Shown here piece by piece: positions 41,355 through 51,137 of a DNA stretch of 64,000 bases. Below the pieces are notes generated by a model. The model did not search any database. It was not told the origin of the DNA and saw only the letters and a program-made list of their open reading frames with translations. How positions within the stretch are numbered: position 1 is the stretch's first letter; every line of letters starts with the position of its first letter. A program made the translations under genes and the position numbers. This DNA comes from a virus: positions 124,001 to 188,000 of the IMG/VR virus record IMGVR_UViG_3300025881_000006; one strand, written 5' to 3'.

Positions 41355-43418
41355 ATGTATAATCAATCGGCATTACCATTTGACCCGATAAATTTGGACC
41401 CCGCTCCAAGTAATCAAGGGACATTTAACATGACGTCACCTATGCCACACAACTTTAATCCGAACATGCGGGAACTATTTCCTAATATCGATGGACAGAT
41501 TAAAGCGATTGTGGACGATAAGGCTGACCTCAATCCATTACGAGGATTTCTGTATAATCAGTTATCCAGTAATGGCTTTAACAATCCAGCATACAGTCAA
41601 TTACTTTGCATGGTGGCTGACTGTGCAGAACTGTATTTCGCAACTAGAAAGTTCGGTACAGACCCAGGAACAGTTATATGGAATGCAGCAGAGAATCTTG
41701 TTGGAATAGCAGCTTCTGCTAACCTGTTTGAATTCCCTGAGTTGGCAAACTTTATAGAACCCTCCCTAGGGACAGGTGCTGAAAGAAACATGGCAATCTT
41801 TAATTCCTTAAAAGGCGAGATTGCACAGTTCCAACAAAGTCGTGGTGCTCCACCACAACATCAGCAGAACAGTCAGTATAGTACGTCATCGTATCAACCT
41901 ACTAGACAACCTCAAGGTCAACACTTTCAAGGTGGCGGTCAAGGATATGGTCAACCTCAACAACCTGTACGGCAAGTACAACGTGCCGGTGGTCCTAATC
42001 CTAATGGCGTATCTAGTAATAATGGAATGTTTAAAGCTAATAGTGGACATGCCCCTAATAACAATGTGGGTGTACGTACACGCGGTGGCGTTCATGAGTA
42101 CGATGATGACGAAGAAATATTTGAAGCGCCTACGAGAGTAGTTCGTGGTGCACCAGTAGAAGTAGAAGATACTCCAGCAGAAACACCTGCTCCATTACAA
42201 CAGAGAAATAAGTTAACTGGTCCTGTTATCATGGACGAAGTACCTGAAGGCTTCACAGTCAAACCAGGCACATTAACTAACCTTCTTTACAATAAACAAA
42301 TGCAACGTAAACTTTACATAGTAACCCCTACTAACAGGTATGTAGAAGTAATAGTTGCGCTAGGAGATGACATGGATTACAACGAACACGAATTAGACGC
42401 AGCACAAGTATCACAAACTCTTCCACCTCACAAAGCTAAAGTGGCTAAAGATGAAGAGGGTGATGTGAATACCGTATGGAACAACTATCAGTTTGACGGT
42501 GAAACACTTGCTATCAATCCTAACATGCAAGGTGGTTCTACTTCTATACAAGTACATTCAACCATTGATGCGCATAGCAAAGAAGAAGCAGAACTGATAC
42601 TGCGTCAATCTTTACAACGCCAAGGTGTAAAAGTGAACGATGGGACTATCCTTGAATATCACTATCGTCACCTTAAACCTATTTCATTTGCTAAGGGCTA
42701 TGATGGCGAACAAGTACTTCTTCGTTGTGAAACGTTAGAAGAGTTCCTATATGAATTACCTCGTGCAAATATGCCTGCTCGCATCATTGGCCTATTGAGT
42801 ACCAGAGCAATTGCGATTATTAATGAAGTGCTTAACCACTCTCTCTCTATTCCATGGACTATCAGTGAACTGTCTGATTACGATGAGTTGATTGTTTCTC
42901 TAGCAGAAGAGAAAGGTAAAGTGGCGCATGATTTATTCGTAGCTAAATCTGGTGAGCTAGTACCATTAATGTTCAATGCCTTACCTGCCCCTGAAGCGGC
43001 TGAGTATTTATCTAAGTGTTATCCACTAGACCTAGTTGAAGGACATGTGTTAGAAATTCGCGATGGTGTGAATGCTGACTCTTATGCTATTGAACGTGTG
43101 GATGGCGAAGAAGGTGATGACTTTAAACCCGTTGAAGAGTTTGACGATGTGTTTGAAGTGATGGTAACGTACGATACTGTATCCGTTACTTTATTACCTT
43201 GGACACTTGATGATATGGGTATGGCTGCAAGTCAAACCGAAGGTGTGATTACTGAATCAGCTAACCCTGTTGAATTCAATACACTTAAAGAATTATTCAA
43301 CCGTACTAAAGAATCTAATGTAAGACATTACTACATTGATACTGAAGATGGCAAACGTCTTTCTGTACATCGGGGTTGGTTAAACAAGAACTACTACAAA
43401 GTAGTAACTGTTAAATAG
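41355..43418 (+). CDS. Large protein with Gln/Asn/Gly/Pro-rich linker
   Basis: 687 residues. Residues about 1-150 are folded-looking; 160-250 are low complexity (GQHFQGGGQGYGQPQQPVRQ and similar, with many Q, N, G, P, R); an acidic segment follows (EYDDDEEIFEAP); the last 400 residues are mixed alpha/beta and end YKVVTVK. No catalytic motif recognised. It is 33 bases behind the RNA polymerase gene and probably cotranscribed. The linker resembles those of proteins that form condensates or multivalent complexes. Confidence 0.55.
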   Translation: MYNQSALPFDPINLDPAPSNQGTFNMTSPMPHNFNPNMRELFPNIDGQIKAIVDDKADLNPLRGFLYNQLSSNGFNNPAYSQLLCMVADCAELYFATRKFGTDPGTVIWNAAENLVGIAASANLFEFPELANFIEPSLGTGAERNMAIFNSLKGEIAQFQQSRGAPPQHQQNSQYSTSSYQPTRQPQGQHFQGGGQGYGQPQQPVRQVQRAGGPNPNGVSSNNGMFKANSGHAPNNNVGVRTRGGVHEYDDDEEIFEAPTRVVRGAPVEVEDTPAETPAPLQQRNKLTGPVIMDEVPEGFTVKPGTLTNLLYNKQMQRKLYIVTPTNRYVEVIVALGDDMDYNEHELDAAQVSQTLPPHKAKVAKDEEGDVNTVWNNYQFDGETLAINPNMQGGSTSIQVHSTIDAHSKEEAELILRQSLQRQGVKVNDGTILEYHYRHLKPISFAKGYDGEQVLLRCETLEEFLYELPRANMPARIIGLLSTRAIAIINEVLNHSLSIPWTISELSDYDELIVSLAEEKGKVAHDLFVAKSGELVPLMFNALPAPEAAEYLSKCYPLDLVEGHVLEIRDGVNADSYAIERVDGEEGDDFKPVEEFDDVFEVMVTYDTVSVTLLPWTLDDMGMAASQTEGVITESANPVEFNTLKELFNRTKESNVRHYYIDTEDGKRLSVHRGWLNKNYYKVVTVK

Positions 43419-43433
43419 TTTGAAGTAAGGGTA

Positions 43434-43490
43434 GCACGTAGCGTACGTGCATTTTTGGAGGAGGGGTTTTATTACCCTCCTCTTTTTTTT
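43434..43490 (+). terminator. Tandem intrinsic terminators
   Basis: The first stem GCACGTA/TACGTGC (43434-43450) is followed by ATTTTT; the second, GAGGAGGG (43458-43465) with CCCTCCTC (43475-43482), is followed by eight T. Both are canonical, without the octamer, and end the RNA polymerase unit. Confidence 0.8.
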
Positions 43491-43511
43491 GTCTTATTAA
43501 GGATTGGGAAT

Positions 43512-43733
43512 ATGATAGGTAGCAAGTCTAGTAGGGTAAGGGGGCAGGCAGCCACTATGATTGCATTAGCTGCATCTATGGAAGCGGATATGGCGATGAA
43601 CCATGCAGTACGTGCAAGTAGTTATCTAAGTGGCAACCAACAGCGCCATAGTACACCCTTAGATAAAAGTGGTAAAAAGAAACGTGCAGCTGCTAAGCGT
43701 GCAAGTAAGGCTCGTAAGAAACATAGGAAGTAA
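43512..43733 (+). CDS. Small very basic protein
   Basis: 73 residues from ATG 43512 (AAGGATTGGGAAT upstream); an upstream in-frame ATG lies inside the terminator. The N-terminal half is Ala/Met-rich and helical; the C-terminus is dense in Lys/Arg (KKKRAAAKRASKARKKHRK). It probably binds nucleic acid. Neighbours are a small gene starting three bases later and the terminator of the RNA polymerase unit. Confidence 0.5.
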   Translation: MIGSKSSRVRGQAATMIALAASMEADMAMNHAVRASSYLSGNQQRHSTPLDKSGKKKRAAAKRASKARKKHRK

Positions 43734-43736
43734 AAC

Positions 43737-43925
43737 ATGTTTAAACAGAATATACTACCTACTGTCATATCAGCCGCGTTATCACGATATCCAACTGAGG
43801 AAGAACTCAACGATTATACGACACCTCTTCCTTGGGAGACGTCCTATTACTTAATACCCTTCCCTGACTTCATGGAACCTTGGAAAACACACTATGGGAA
43901 CATTGATAGTGAGACTGTTGGTTAA
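43737..43925 (+). CDS. Small hypothetical protein
   Basis: 62 residues. Hydrophobic and aromatic residues are spread throughout (TPLPWETSYYLIPFPDFMEPW). Starts three bases after the basic protein's stop; the ribosome site (AGGAAG) lies in the end of that gene. Function unknown. Confidence 0.45.
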   Translation: MFKQNILPTVISAALSRYPTEEELNDYTTPLPWETSYYLIPFPDFMEPWKTHYGNIDSETVG

Positions 43926-43976
43926 AGTATAGCTGATAGTACACTAGAGCTCCTGTAAGCCACGCTATGACCATTT

Positions 43977-44020
43977 ACGGCATAAAGAAAGGGCATTACA
44001 CCCTTTCTTTTTTTATGCGT
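43977..44020. terminator. Bidirectional hairpin flanked by octamers
   Basis: AAAGAAAGGG (43984-43993) pairs with CCCTTTCTTT (44001-44010). The right side reads TTATGCGT (44013-44020); the left ACGGCATAA is TTATGCCGT on the minus strand. It separates the convergent genes ending at 43925 and 44026, and is nearly identical to the element at 61948-61990. Confidence 0.82.
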
Positions 44021-44025
44021 CTATA

Positions 44026-46737
44026 CTAAGACTCAGGGATATCTACAGCAAAGTCATCGTCAGGTAAATCATCACCCGGAACATCTTCTTCATCTGTTGG
44101 TGGAGCTATCTCCTCCTCTTCCCCTGGCGGCGTTTCTTCTTCATCGCTCGCTGGCGGTTCCTGACCATCCAATTTCGCTTGAAGTTCAGCCACTTGTGCT
44201 TCAAGTTCAGCCACCCTTCCCGCTTCTTCTTCTGCATCAGCAGCCTCCTTCTCTTCATCAGCAGCCAGTTCGGCGTCAGTCTTACGACCTTTCTTACGAA
44301 GATTACGTAATAACTCTGTCATGGAATCGAGTATTGCTTTGGTATGTTCAGTATGTACGGTATTGATATCGAAACCAAATACTTCATCCTTAACATTAAG
44401 CATACCTTCCAATTCAGGCATGATGTTATTCTTACGTAACCACTGACGTTGAAAGTAAGCCTTAAGTGCGGCTATCGTAGGTTCAATACCTTCTTCCAAC
44501 TCAGAGCCACCTAACATCCCATCAAACATATCAGGATTGATATAAGCTATCAGTGCTTCGTCTAGTAATTCATTAAATTGACCAAACGCTTCACCCTGAT
44601 TAGAAAGTTTAGCAGTATCTGGTGTAGGTAGAGATACAATGATACTTTCCACTAACTTACGCGTTAATGTGAATATATTATCTTTCTCACCATCGCCGTC
44701 TACATCTACTTCATCTTTACTAACCTTCTTACCTGTTTTTGTCTTCTTCACTTCTTCACGTATCTCATCCATTAGATAGCCGCTGTTTAAAGTGTACTTC
44801 TTAACAAACTCTGCAAGGAAGTAACAAAACGCTTCTTGATAAATAATAACACGCTTAGCAAGTAATAGGTTAGACCCTACCAAGTTAGTAGCAAACTCTA
44901 CATCCAACGTTGCATCTATAGTCTCGGGTGCAATACCCATGGCCATGAAGTGACGATTACGTAAACTTTCTTCTAATTCACTATCTACCTTTTGTACGTT
45001 TCGAGTACTATCTTCAATACTTGTCTTCGTTTCTGGATAAGCAGGGTTACCTTCCACGTTAACATCCACTGAAGAACGTTGTAAGAATCCAGTGATATCA
45101 GAAGGGTCCATAATGCCTAACGGATAAGCAGTTTGATGGTTACGCGTAAAGTCGTGTAATATCTTTTCTACTGTAGACGTTGGGTCTGGATCGTCTGGGT
45201 CAAGTGTTACGTTAACCTTAGTACGTCCTACTGAGTTCTTAATTGAAGCCATGGTGTTAGCGAATAACATCATTGCACGCAAAGAGGCAATAATCTTAGA
45301 GCCTTCTAATAGTGAGCGACCTGTTCCGTTTTCATTGTAACTAAATGCAATGTACGTTAACAGTTCAGAAGGTACGAATAACATCTGGGTATGCTTCTTA
45401 GATAAAGCACGAGCAAACATAATACGACCTACTTCTTCAGGACAACTTAAGGTAGCCCCTTCACCATACACACCGTGCTGTAAACGTTTGACTAAGTCAC
45501 CCTCTACCATTTCAGTATAGGCTCTAACCATATCCCCTTCAGTATCTTTAGAGTTATTAGTACTGTCACCATACATCGCTTCTTTAGTACGACTTAGTAA
45601 CTCACTAATCCCTGCTTTATCCCCAGCCATCTTGGTACGTAATACGTCAAAATACTTAGAGTCTTTAGCTTTACTGATTGGATTGCCATTCTTATCAAGT
45701 AGTAAGAAGTAACCCACATGTTGACTAACGTCAGAAGGTACGTGTACAGGAATGACCGATTCAGAAGGTAACTTCATTACTAACGGATTACCCACAGAGC
45801 CTTTCTCTAGTGTCTCATCTGTTTGTAACTGAACGACATTTTCAACACGATACTGGCGAGGTCGGTAAGCTGATTTTAAATCTTTCTCTTCTTTAGTTAG
45901 TCTCTCATCATTACCATATGCCTCTTTACCAATAGAAGAAATACCGGCAGCATCAAGTTTATGAGCGATAGCATCTTGTGTTAACTTATCAATTATCATT
46001 GGTAGTTTAACAAGGTTGATATTATCAGTAACTGTGGTGAATTTATTAATACCACTATACGACATACCGTTGGCAGGGCGATTACGTCTACCGAAACTCT
46101 CTAAGCTAAAGGCATCTTCACTATTGGCGGATTTGACCTTACCATCTTTATCATAGGGGTCACCTAGAATACCTACAGTTTTAATAGCACCAGTTGGGTT
46201 AAAGAAGCCAGCTACACTTTCTTTACTGACTTGGTTTTCCGAATTAATGACGGCATCCATGGTGTTTTCAGGGATAACCATAATAGGATAACTACCTGTT
46301 TTAAACAGGGCATCGTTTAACATTTCAGTTACACGCTTCTTAAGCGGGAATGTATTTTGAAAATGGTTACTCACTATTTTTATGACCGCAGCAACTGCTT
46401 CGCCCACATCACCGGTTTGGGTAGAAGTAAACTTAATCTCTGTGGAAATCATGTCTTTAGGAGAAAGAATAGACGATACCAACACCTGCATGGCAAGTTC
46501 TGTATCGGGCAGTATTTCAAATATTGCCTTACTATCCGTAATACTACCGGCGACTCTACTGGAGATATCTTCCAGTGTACTTTTATTAGGACCCTTAATG
46601 TTGCTAGGCGGTTTACCCGGTTGGGCATCTCTAGCAGGTACTAGTTTACTGAATATAGCAGCAACTTCAGGCGATAGGCTACGTGTACTCTCAAAGCGAG
46701 GTACGTTACCCTTGCGCAGTTCTTTGGTGCTCTTCAT
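44026..46737 (-). CDS. Probable portal protein
   Basis: 903 residues. The N-terminal 60 are flexible; then a region with LPDTELAMQVLVSSILSPKD, NDALFKTGSYPIMVIPENTM and, later, LFVPSELLTYIAFSYNENG plus long helices matches the general layout of portal proteins (clip, stem and wing). The C-terminus has a coiled coil (EEAGRVAELEAQVAELQAKL) and an acidic Pro/Glu/Asp tail of about 50 residues. Length suits portals of jumbo myoviruses such as phiKZ gp129. A divergent structural gene starts 45 bases away. Identification rests on context and layout. Confidence 0.65.
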   Translation of the reverse strand: MKSTKELRKGNVPRFESTRSLSPEVAAIFSKLVPARDAQPGKPPSNIKGPNKSTLEDISSRVAGSITDSKAIFEILPDTELAMQVLVSSILSPKDMISTEIKFTSTQTGDVGEAVAAVIKIVSNHFQNTFPLKKRVTEMLNDALFKTGSYPIMVIPENTMDAVINSENQVSKESVAGFFNPTGAIKTVGILGDPYDKDGKVKSANSEDAFSLESFGRRNRPANGMSYSGINKFTTVTDNINLVKLPMIIDKLTQDAIAHKLDAAGISSIGKEAYGNDERLTKEEKDLKSAYRPRQYRVENVVQLQTDETLEKGSVGNPLVMKLPSESVIPVHVPSDVSQHVGYFLLLDKNGNPISKAKDSKYFDVLRTKMAGDKAGISELLSRTKEAMYGDSTNNSKDTEGDMVRAYTEMVEGDLVKRLQHGVYGEGATLSCPEEVGRIMFARALSKKHTQMLFVPSELLTYIAFSYNENGTGRSLLEGSKIIASLRAMMLFANTMASIKNSVGRTKVNVTLDPDDPDPTSTVEKILHDFTRNHQTAYPLGIMDPSDITGFLQRSSVDVNVEGNPAYPETKTSIEDSTRNVQKVDSELEESLRNRHFMAMGIAPETIDATLDVEFATNLVGSNLLLAKRVIIYQEAFCYFLAEFVKKYTLNSGYLMDEIREEVKKTKTGKKVSKDEVDVDGDGEKDNIFTLTRKLVESIIVSLPTPDTAKLSNQGEAFGQFNELLDEALIAYINPDMFDGMLGGSELEEGIEPTIAALKAYFQRQWLRKNNIMPELEGMLNVKDEVFGFDINTVHTEHTKAILDSMTELLRNLRKKGRKTDAELAADEEKEAADAEEEAGRVAELEAQVAELQAKLDGQEPPASDEEETPPGEEEEIAPPTDEEDVPGDDLPDDDFAVDIPES

Positions 46738-46782
46738 TGTCTACTCCATTCATTTATTATTTTGTAAAGAGGATTAAATTCC

Positions 46783-48864
46783 ATGTCAGATTCAATATAC
46801 CTACTCTATCAAGAGGCTACAATCAATCTGGCGCGTTCGCTGGTCATTAAATCCACATCGGTTGCCAATGCAATTAATCGAGAATTAACACTATTAGGCG
46901 AAGACGTCGATGTAAGTCTGCCACATAGTTGGAAGTACTATCTTAATTTAAACGGACAGTATCATGAAACAGATACACCTATGGAGGTAGTATCCCTCGA
47001 TACGTTAGAAATCATACCATTTACCCGCGAATCTTTAGATATACACCGCAGTACTAGAAAGGCCTATGCCTTTAACAGCAGTCAGTACATTTCACTATTA
47101 GATAAATTCCCTGAACAGGAATTACTTATTAAAGGTATAGTCGACCCCGTTGATATAGATGAAGCTATCAATGCGAAAGACTTTACCATTATACATTACG
47201 AACCTAGTCTGGTTGAAAGTAATGAAATAGATTTAATAACGCGTTTACAGGATTGGTTGTATGGGTTCATGGCACGCTGGCATGTCAGTGCATATGAATT
47301 TACTGATGACCTTTATATGGCATCTGCTTGGGCTACGATGATAGTTAATGTTCCTAATACGATATTAAATATCCGTTTAGACAACTGTCGTACTCCACGC
47401 GTACATAGCTACCATATCTGGACGTACCTACGTTCTAATGCAGCACTAGCACAGTACCGCTCAACCCTTACCACTACTCAAGCTTTATTCTTGTATCGTA
47501 ACATCAGATATATCCTTAACAACTCAGGTAAGACTGAGACGTTTGAACTATTAATTAAACGTATGTTAACAGATAGAGGGTTTGCCATTTACGGCTACGA
47601 CCTAAGGCACGGGTTGGAACGTCAGCCTGATGAGACTCGTCCTGATATTGAGATGCTTAGATATCCCTTAGATACGGCATTGGTGGATGTAAGGGTAAAC
47701 CGTATCAGAGAAGTAGAAGAAGTCTTACGAGACACCGCTACTTTAGCTAAGGATAATGGACAGTATATTCCTGAGATTGCCCAGCAGATTATAGAAGATA
47801 CTCAGCGCTCTGGTAAGAACAACATTCAAACCAAAGTAGTAGAGAGCATTGTATCGTCTAATAAAGACTTATCCGATATTACCTTGGAAGAGTTGTTGGT
47901 TGAGCACTGGGCTTACTTAAGTTCTATTAACGTGTACGTGGCTAACCTTAATGTGTTAAACCCTGTAACGGGTGAAGTGTTACAGCTTAATCCAAACGAT
48001 GCTTTTATTTTGTACCTTTATGTATTCAATGCATCCTTTGGTGTGATACTCGAAGATATCCCTACCTTTACTACACAGCGTATAGTTCGCGATACTAACG
48101 TGTCATTTAAAGACATCACCTCAGGATTGGATTACGAGGTAGTAGGACCATTTAAGGAGTTATATGAATCTATACCGGGCGTTGGTACTATCATTAACCC
48201 CGATAGCTTTTACGAGCACGTTGAAATCATTCATCATGTAGTATCTACTCTAGTCAACTCTGCGAAACATGCCGAGACGATGGAAGGTAGAGCTCATATA
48301 CGTGAACTACTTCATCGTATTACTCAAACCCACGACTTCTCACTATCTCCTACTGTTAAGTATAGCGACTGGTTCTTATCAAACGATATTGACATAGCGA
48401 ATATATCAACAGTAGATGCAGCTGAGTTGTATGTATTGCTTTATAAAACTGCAACAGGTTTACTTGGTAGACTATCAATTTCACCAGAAGAGATTCAACG
48501 TGACTTGATTGCTATCATGGATGCACTAACGAGTTATGATGTTCAGTTTATCAAAACCCTAGTAGGTGAAAATGCATTTATATTAGATGCAAATAAAGCA
48601 CGTGTTGGGAAGACATGGGGCAAGTTAAAACAGGATGCGGGTGGACTTGATACGACACTACGAATCCAAAGACAGTTTACCTCTATCAATGCAGGTAGAG
48701 AGAACGGTCAAATTGGTACGTTAAAGCTGACGGATAACACCAAATCCTATGAAAAACTTACACTCGTTAATGCTAGTCCTATCGTAACGCAATCTGGCAT
48801 AAGACAAAATATAGGGTCAGTGCGAATCCCTAGCATTACTCTCGTTCAAAAGGAAACTATTTAA
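46783..48864 (+). CDS. Virion structural protein next to portal
   Basis: 693 residues, beginning with a helical region and continuing with alpha/beta segments; no enzyme motif. It overlaps the next start by one base (TAATG), so the two are translationally coupled. The opposite-strand portal neighbour and length suggest a head-tail or tail component. Family not recognised. Confidence 0.5.
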   Translation: MSDSIYLLYQEATINLARSLVIKSTSVANAINRELTLLGEDVDVSLPHSWKYYLNLNGQYHETDTPMEVVSLDTLEIIPFTRESLDIHRSTRKAYAFNSSQYISLLDKFPEQELLIKGIVDPVDIDEAINAKDFTIIHYEPSLVESNEIDLITRLQDWLYGFMARWHVSAYEFTDDLYMASAWATMIVNVPNTILNIRLDNCRTPRVHSYHIWTYLRSNAALAQYRSTLTTTQALFLYRNIRYILNNSGKTETFELLIKRMLTDRGFAIYGYDLRHGLERQPDETRPDIEMLRYPLDTALVDVRVNRIREVEEVLRDTATLAKDNGQYIPEIAQQIIEDTQRSGKNNIQTKVVESIVSSNKDLSDITLEELLVEHWAYLSSINVYVANLNVLNPVTGEVLQLNPNDAFILYLYVFNASFGVILEDIPTFTTQRIVRDTNVSFKDITSGLDYEVVGPFKELYESIPGVGTIINPDSFYEHVEIIHHVVSTLVNSAKHAETMEGRAHIRELLHRITQTHDFSLSPTVKYSDWFLSNDIDIANISTVDAAELYVLLYKTATGLLGRLSISPEEIQRDLIAIMDALTSYDVQFIKTLVGENAFILDANKARVGKTWGKLKQDAGGLDTTLRIQRQFTSINAGRENGQIGTLKLTDNTKSYEKLTLVNASPIVTQSGIRQNIGSVRIPSITLVQKETI

Positions 48865-49697
48865 TGACAAATATTACACGTACTATCTACTCTAGTGCAT
48901 TGCAGACTGCGCAAGTACTTGGAATAGATTACGCCATACCAGACAATACTACCTTAAACGAGAAGTTTGACGTATTGCCAATTGCTACTATTGAAGATGA
49001 ATATCCTCAGATGAAGTATTGGGCGATGGGTCGTGGTGGTCATCGTAATGCTTCAGGTCCTGATGGACAGTCGATTACACGTTTAAACTTTCATAGAGCT
49101 TCTGATGCTGCCTGTTTCCAACACATGCCGTTTATCTTACGTAAGGCCGATAACGATATCAGTGCCGCTGCACGTGCTAACTATGCTCTACGTGTTGAAG
49201 AAGTTCATGGTGGTGTGCCGTACATCGCATATTACCTTAAACGTCTAGACCATAGTAACCTAGAAATAGGTTTCAATCGTTTAACCGTAACGGAAGGTAA
49301 TCAAACATTACTTCCATATATCCCAAGTAGTAGTGACCTTAGTCCTGCACCGTTAACCGTATCGCCCATTGAAGTGAATGTTACTGATGGCGAATATCTT
49401 TCTGCTTCCACTTTAGTACAGTTGTTATTAACTGAAGATGAAATAGCTGAAGCTGTAGCCGCTGCTAAGATTATATACGGTGAAGAAGAATACGCTACCT
49501 TATCTGAAGTAGCATTGTGTTCTGGTGTGGATAGGGTACAGTCCGCTACTTCATCTGAAGGGTTAGCCTTTAACTATACAGAAGCAGTTGGTGTGCAGGT
49601 TAATACCCACATTATCACACACCATCAATTATGGTTGGCTAATCGTGAACTATTAATTGAGTTTGACCTAGGTGGTACAGAAAGTCTAACGCTCTAA
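48864..49697 (+). CDS. Virion structural protein
   Basis: 277 residues, starting within the stop codon of the preceding gene. Beta-rich composition; N-terminal YWAMGRGGHRNASGPDGQSI is glycine-rich and loop-like. No catalytic residues. The one-base overlap suggests stoichiometric production with the 693-residue protein. Confidence 0.5.
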   Translation: MTNITRTIYSSALQTAQVLGIDYAIPDNTTLNEKFDVLPIATIEDEYPQMKYWAMGRGGHRNASGPDGQSITRLNFHRASDAACFQHMPFILRKADNDISAAARANYALRVEEVHGGVPYIAYYLKRLDHSNLEIGFNRLTVTEGNQTLLPYIPSSSDLSPAPLTVSPIEVNVTDGEYLSASTLVQLLLTEDEIAEAVAAAKIIYGEEEYATLSEVALCSGVDRVQSATSSEGLAFNYTEAVGVQVNTHIITHHQLWLANRELLIEFDLGGTESLTL

Positions 49698-49707
49698 GGT
49701 TTATTGC

Positions 49708-49971
49708 ATGGCTATAAAAGTCAGAAAAGTCACCCTACAGTGGATTAATTGGCATTGCGACGTGGATGGTTGTAATGGTAAATTAAAAGCTGTGGATATG
49801 TCAGAGAAGACCCGTGTATTGATGTACGGGTCACGTGACTATCCTAACATCTGTGATACGTGTAATACTAGTTATAGCGCTAGATGTACATTTCCTCTAT
49901 ACGAAAGAGATGCCCCTGCTAATGTAGAGGAGTTTGCTAATTCGTTAAAGGTGAGAAGGGTTAATAACTAG
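49708..49971 (+). CDS. Small zinc-binding-like protein
   Basis: 87 residues with two cysteine groups, C-D-V-D-G-C near residue 17-22 and C-D-T-C near 51-54, plus a further Cys, consistent with a zinc ribbon. Located directly before the RuvC-like gene and perhaps part of the same nucleic-acid unit. Function unknown. Confidence 0.5.
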   Translation: MAIKVRKVTLQWINWHCDVDGCNGKLKAVDMSEKTRVLMYGSRDYPNICDTCNTSYSARCTFPLYERDAPANVEEFANSLKVRRVNN

Positions 49972-49983
49972 GAGGTATACTGC

Positions 49984-50610
49984 ATGAAAGGTTGTAATAT
50001 ATACCGCATAATAGGTATCGACCCTAGTTCCCAACATATGGGAATGGCAGTCATTGACGTAGACGTTGATACCTATAGGGCAGTAGTGGTACATTCTGAA
50101 ACCTTGCACGGTAGTAAGTTGATGTTACAATATCCTCACATTATCGAAACGCACGGTGAAAAGGAAGCAAGGATGTTTGCTCAGCGTATTGCGTTTGAAA
50201 AGACATTCGATAGGTGGGAACCTAATGGGGTGGCAATTGAGTCTCCTTTCTTAGGTAGATTCCCTGCCGCATTTGCCTCACTTACGTTATGTGTTGAGGC
50301 TGTACGTAATGCCTTGATAGCCCATAACTATCTATTACCCTTAAACCAAGTCGATCCACCTACTGTTAAGAACGCTGTGGGCGTCATAGGACGTTCTAAA
50401 GAAAAAGAAGATATTCGAAAAGCCTTAGCTGAGTTAGAACATCTAACCTTTAGTAATGCCGTTGACCTCAGCTTACTCGATGAGCATAGTTGCGATGCTA
50501 CTGCGGTGGCATATTGGTTATTTCTTAAAACGTTTAATATTGAGTGGAAAGTCATAAAGGAGGAGAAACGTGTTAAAGTACGTAAAAGGAAACGTTCACG
50601 ACGTTCCTGA
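49984..50610 (+). CDS. RuvC-like Holliday-junction resolvase
   Basis: 208 residues. RNase H-fold acidic residues are in order: Asp13 in IIGIDPSS, Glu86 in GVAIESPFLG, and the pair Asp166/Asp171 in LLDEHSCDATAVAYW. This is the RuvC pattern (D-E-D-D). Such enzymes cut four-way DNA junctions; in phages they clear branched DNA before packaging. The C-terminus is very basic (KEEKRVKVRKRKRSRRS). Its last 41 bases overlap the next gene in another frame, whose GTG start uses AAGGAGG inside this gene. Confidence 0.82.
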   Translation: MKGCNIYRIIGIDPSSQHMGMAVIDVDVDTYRAVVVHSETLHGSKLMLQYPHIIETHGEKEARMFAQRIAFEKTFDRWEPNGVAIESPFLGRFPAAFASLTLCVEAVRNALIAHNYLLPLNQVDPPTVKNAVGVIGRSKEKEDIRKALAELEHLTFSNAVDLSLLDEHSCDATAVAYWLFLKTFNIEWKVIKEEKRVKVRKRKRSRRS

Positions 50611-51049
50611 ATCTATTATTAGAGCGTTAGGTAGTATGGTTTCTAAAAACCCTGATAACGTACCTTTAATACTGACAGTGAATTGTCAATTAGATGCAGA
50701 TAAGCTGACAAAGCTTCGACACCTGACCAGCCCTTCTGCCGATACAGTGGTGGTAGAAACTAAGGGGACAGTAGATATGGAAGGTGCCATTATCATGTCT
50801 CGTAACAACCCTTCTGGTTTTCCATTAGAGTACTTAGTGAATCAAGTCACTAAAGACTTAGATGAGAAAAGTGGGATGATTGATAGTGACCATTCGATGA
50901 TGGCAGAGGTGGTGAGAAGTAATAATGCTAAAATACTTGACCACCTACATGCAATCCAAGCACTACACAGTGAGACACGTACAACCTTAGAATGCATTGC
51001 TAAGGACAGTGGCGTATCGGGTAAACCTAGATTAGGAGACGGGCAGTAG
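50570..51049 (+). CDS. Hypothetical protein overlapping the resolvase gene
   Basis: 159 residues from a GTG start with a strong AAGGAGG eight bases before it, inside the resolvase gene. The overlap is 41 bases, long for this genome. No motif known; the C-terminal half is helical. Probably cotranslated with the resolvase. Confidence 0.55.
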   Translation: MLKYVKGNVHDVPESIIRALGSMVSKNPDNVPLILTVNCQLDADKLTKLRHLTSPSADTVVVETKGTVDMEGAIIMSRNNPSGFPLEYLVNQVTKDLDEKSGMIDSDHSMMAEVVRSNNAKILDHLHAIQALHSETRTTLECIAKDSGVSGKPRLGDGQ

Positions 51050-51066
51050 CCTGTCTCTTATGCCGT
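51036..51066 (+). terminator. Hairpin followed by TATGCCGT
   Basis: GAGACGGGC (51036-51044) pairs with GCCTGTCTC (51049-51057), then TATGCCGT at 51059-51066. The stem overlaps the last codons of the gene ending at 51049. Confidence 0.78.
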
Positions 51067-51137
51067 CAAGTCGTGTATAATAATACTAAGTTTTGTTATC
51101 CCTTTGAGTATAATAACTAAATATCAAAGGAAACACA

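Noticed and set aside
49708-49971. Zinc-ribbon protein as a transcription factor
   Set aside because: Only the cysteine pattern is seen; no DNA-binding helix, so the role was left open.
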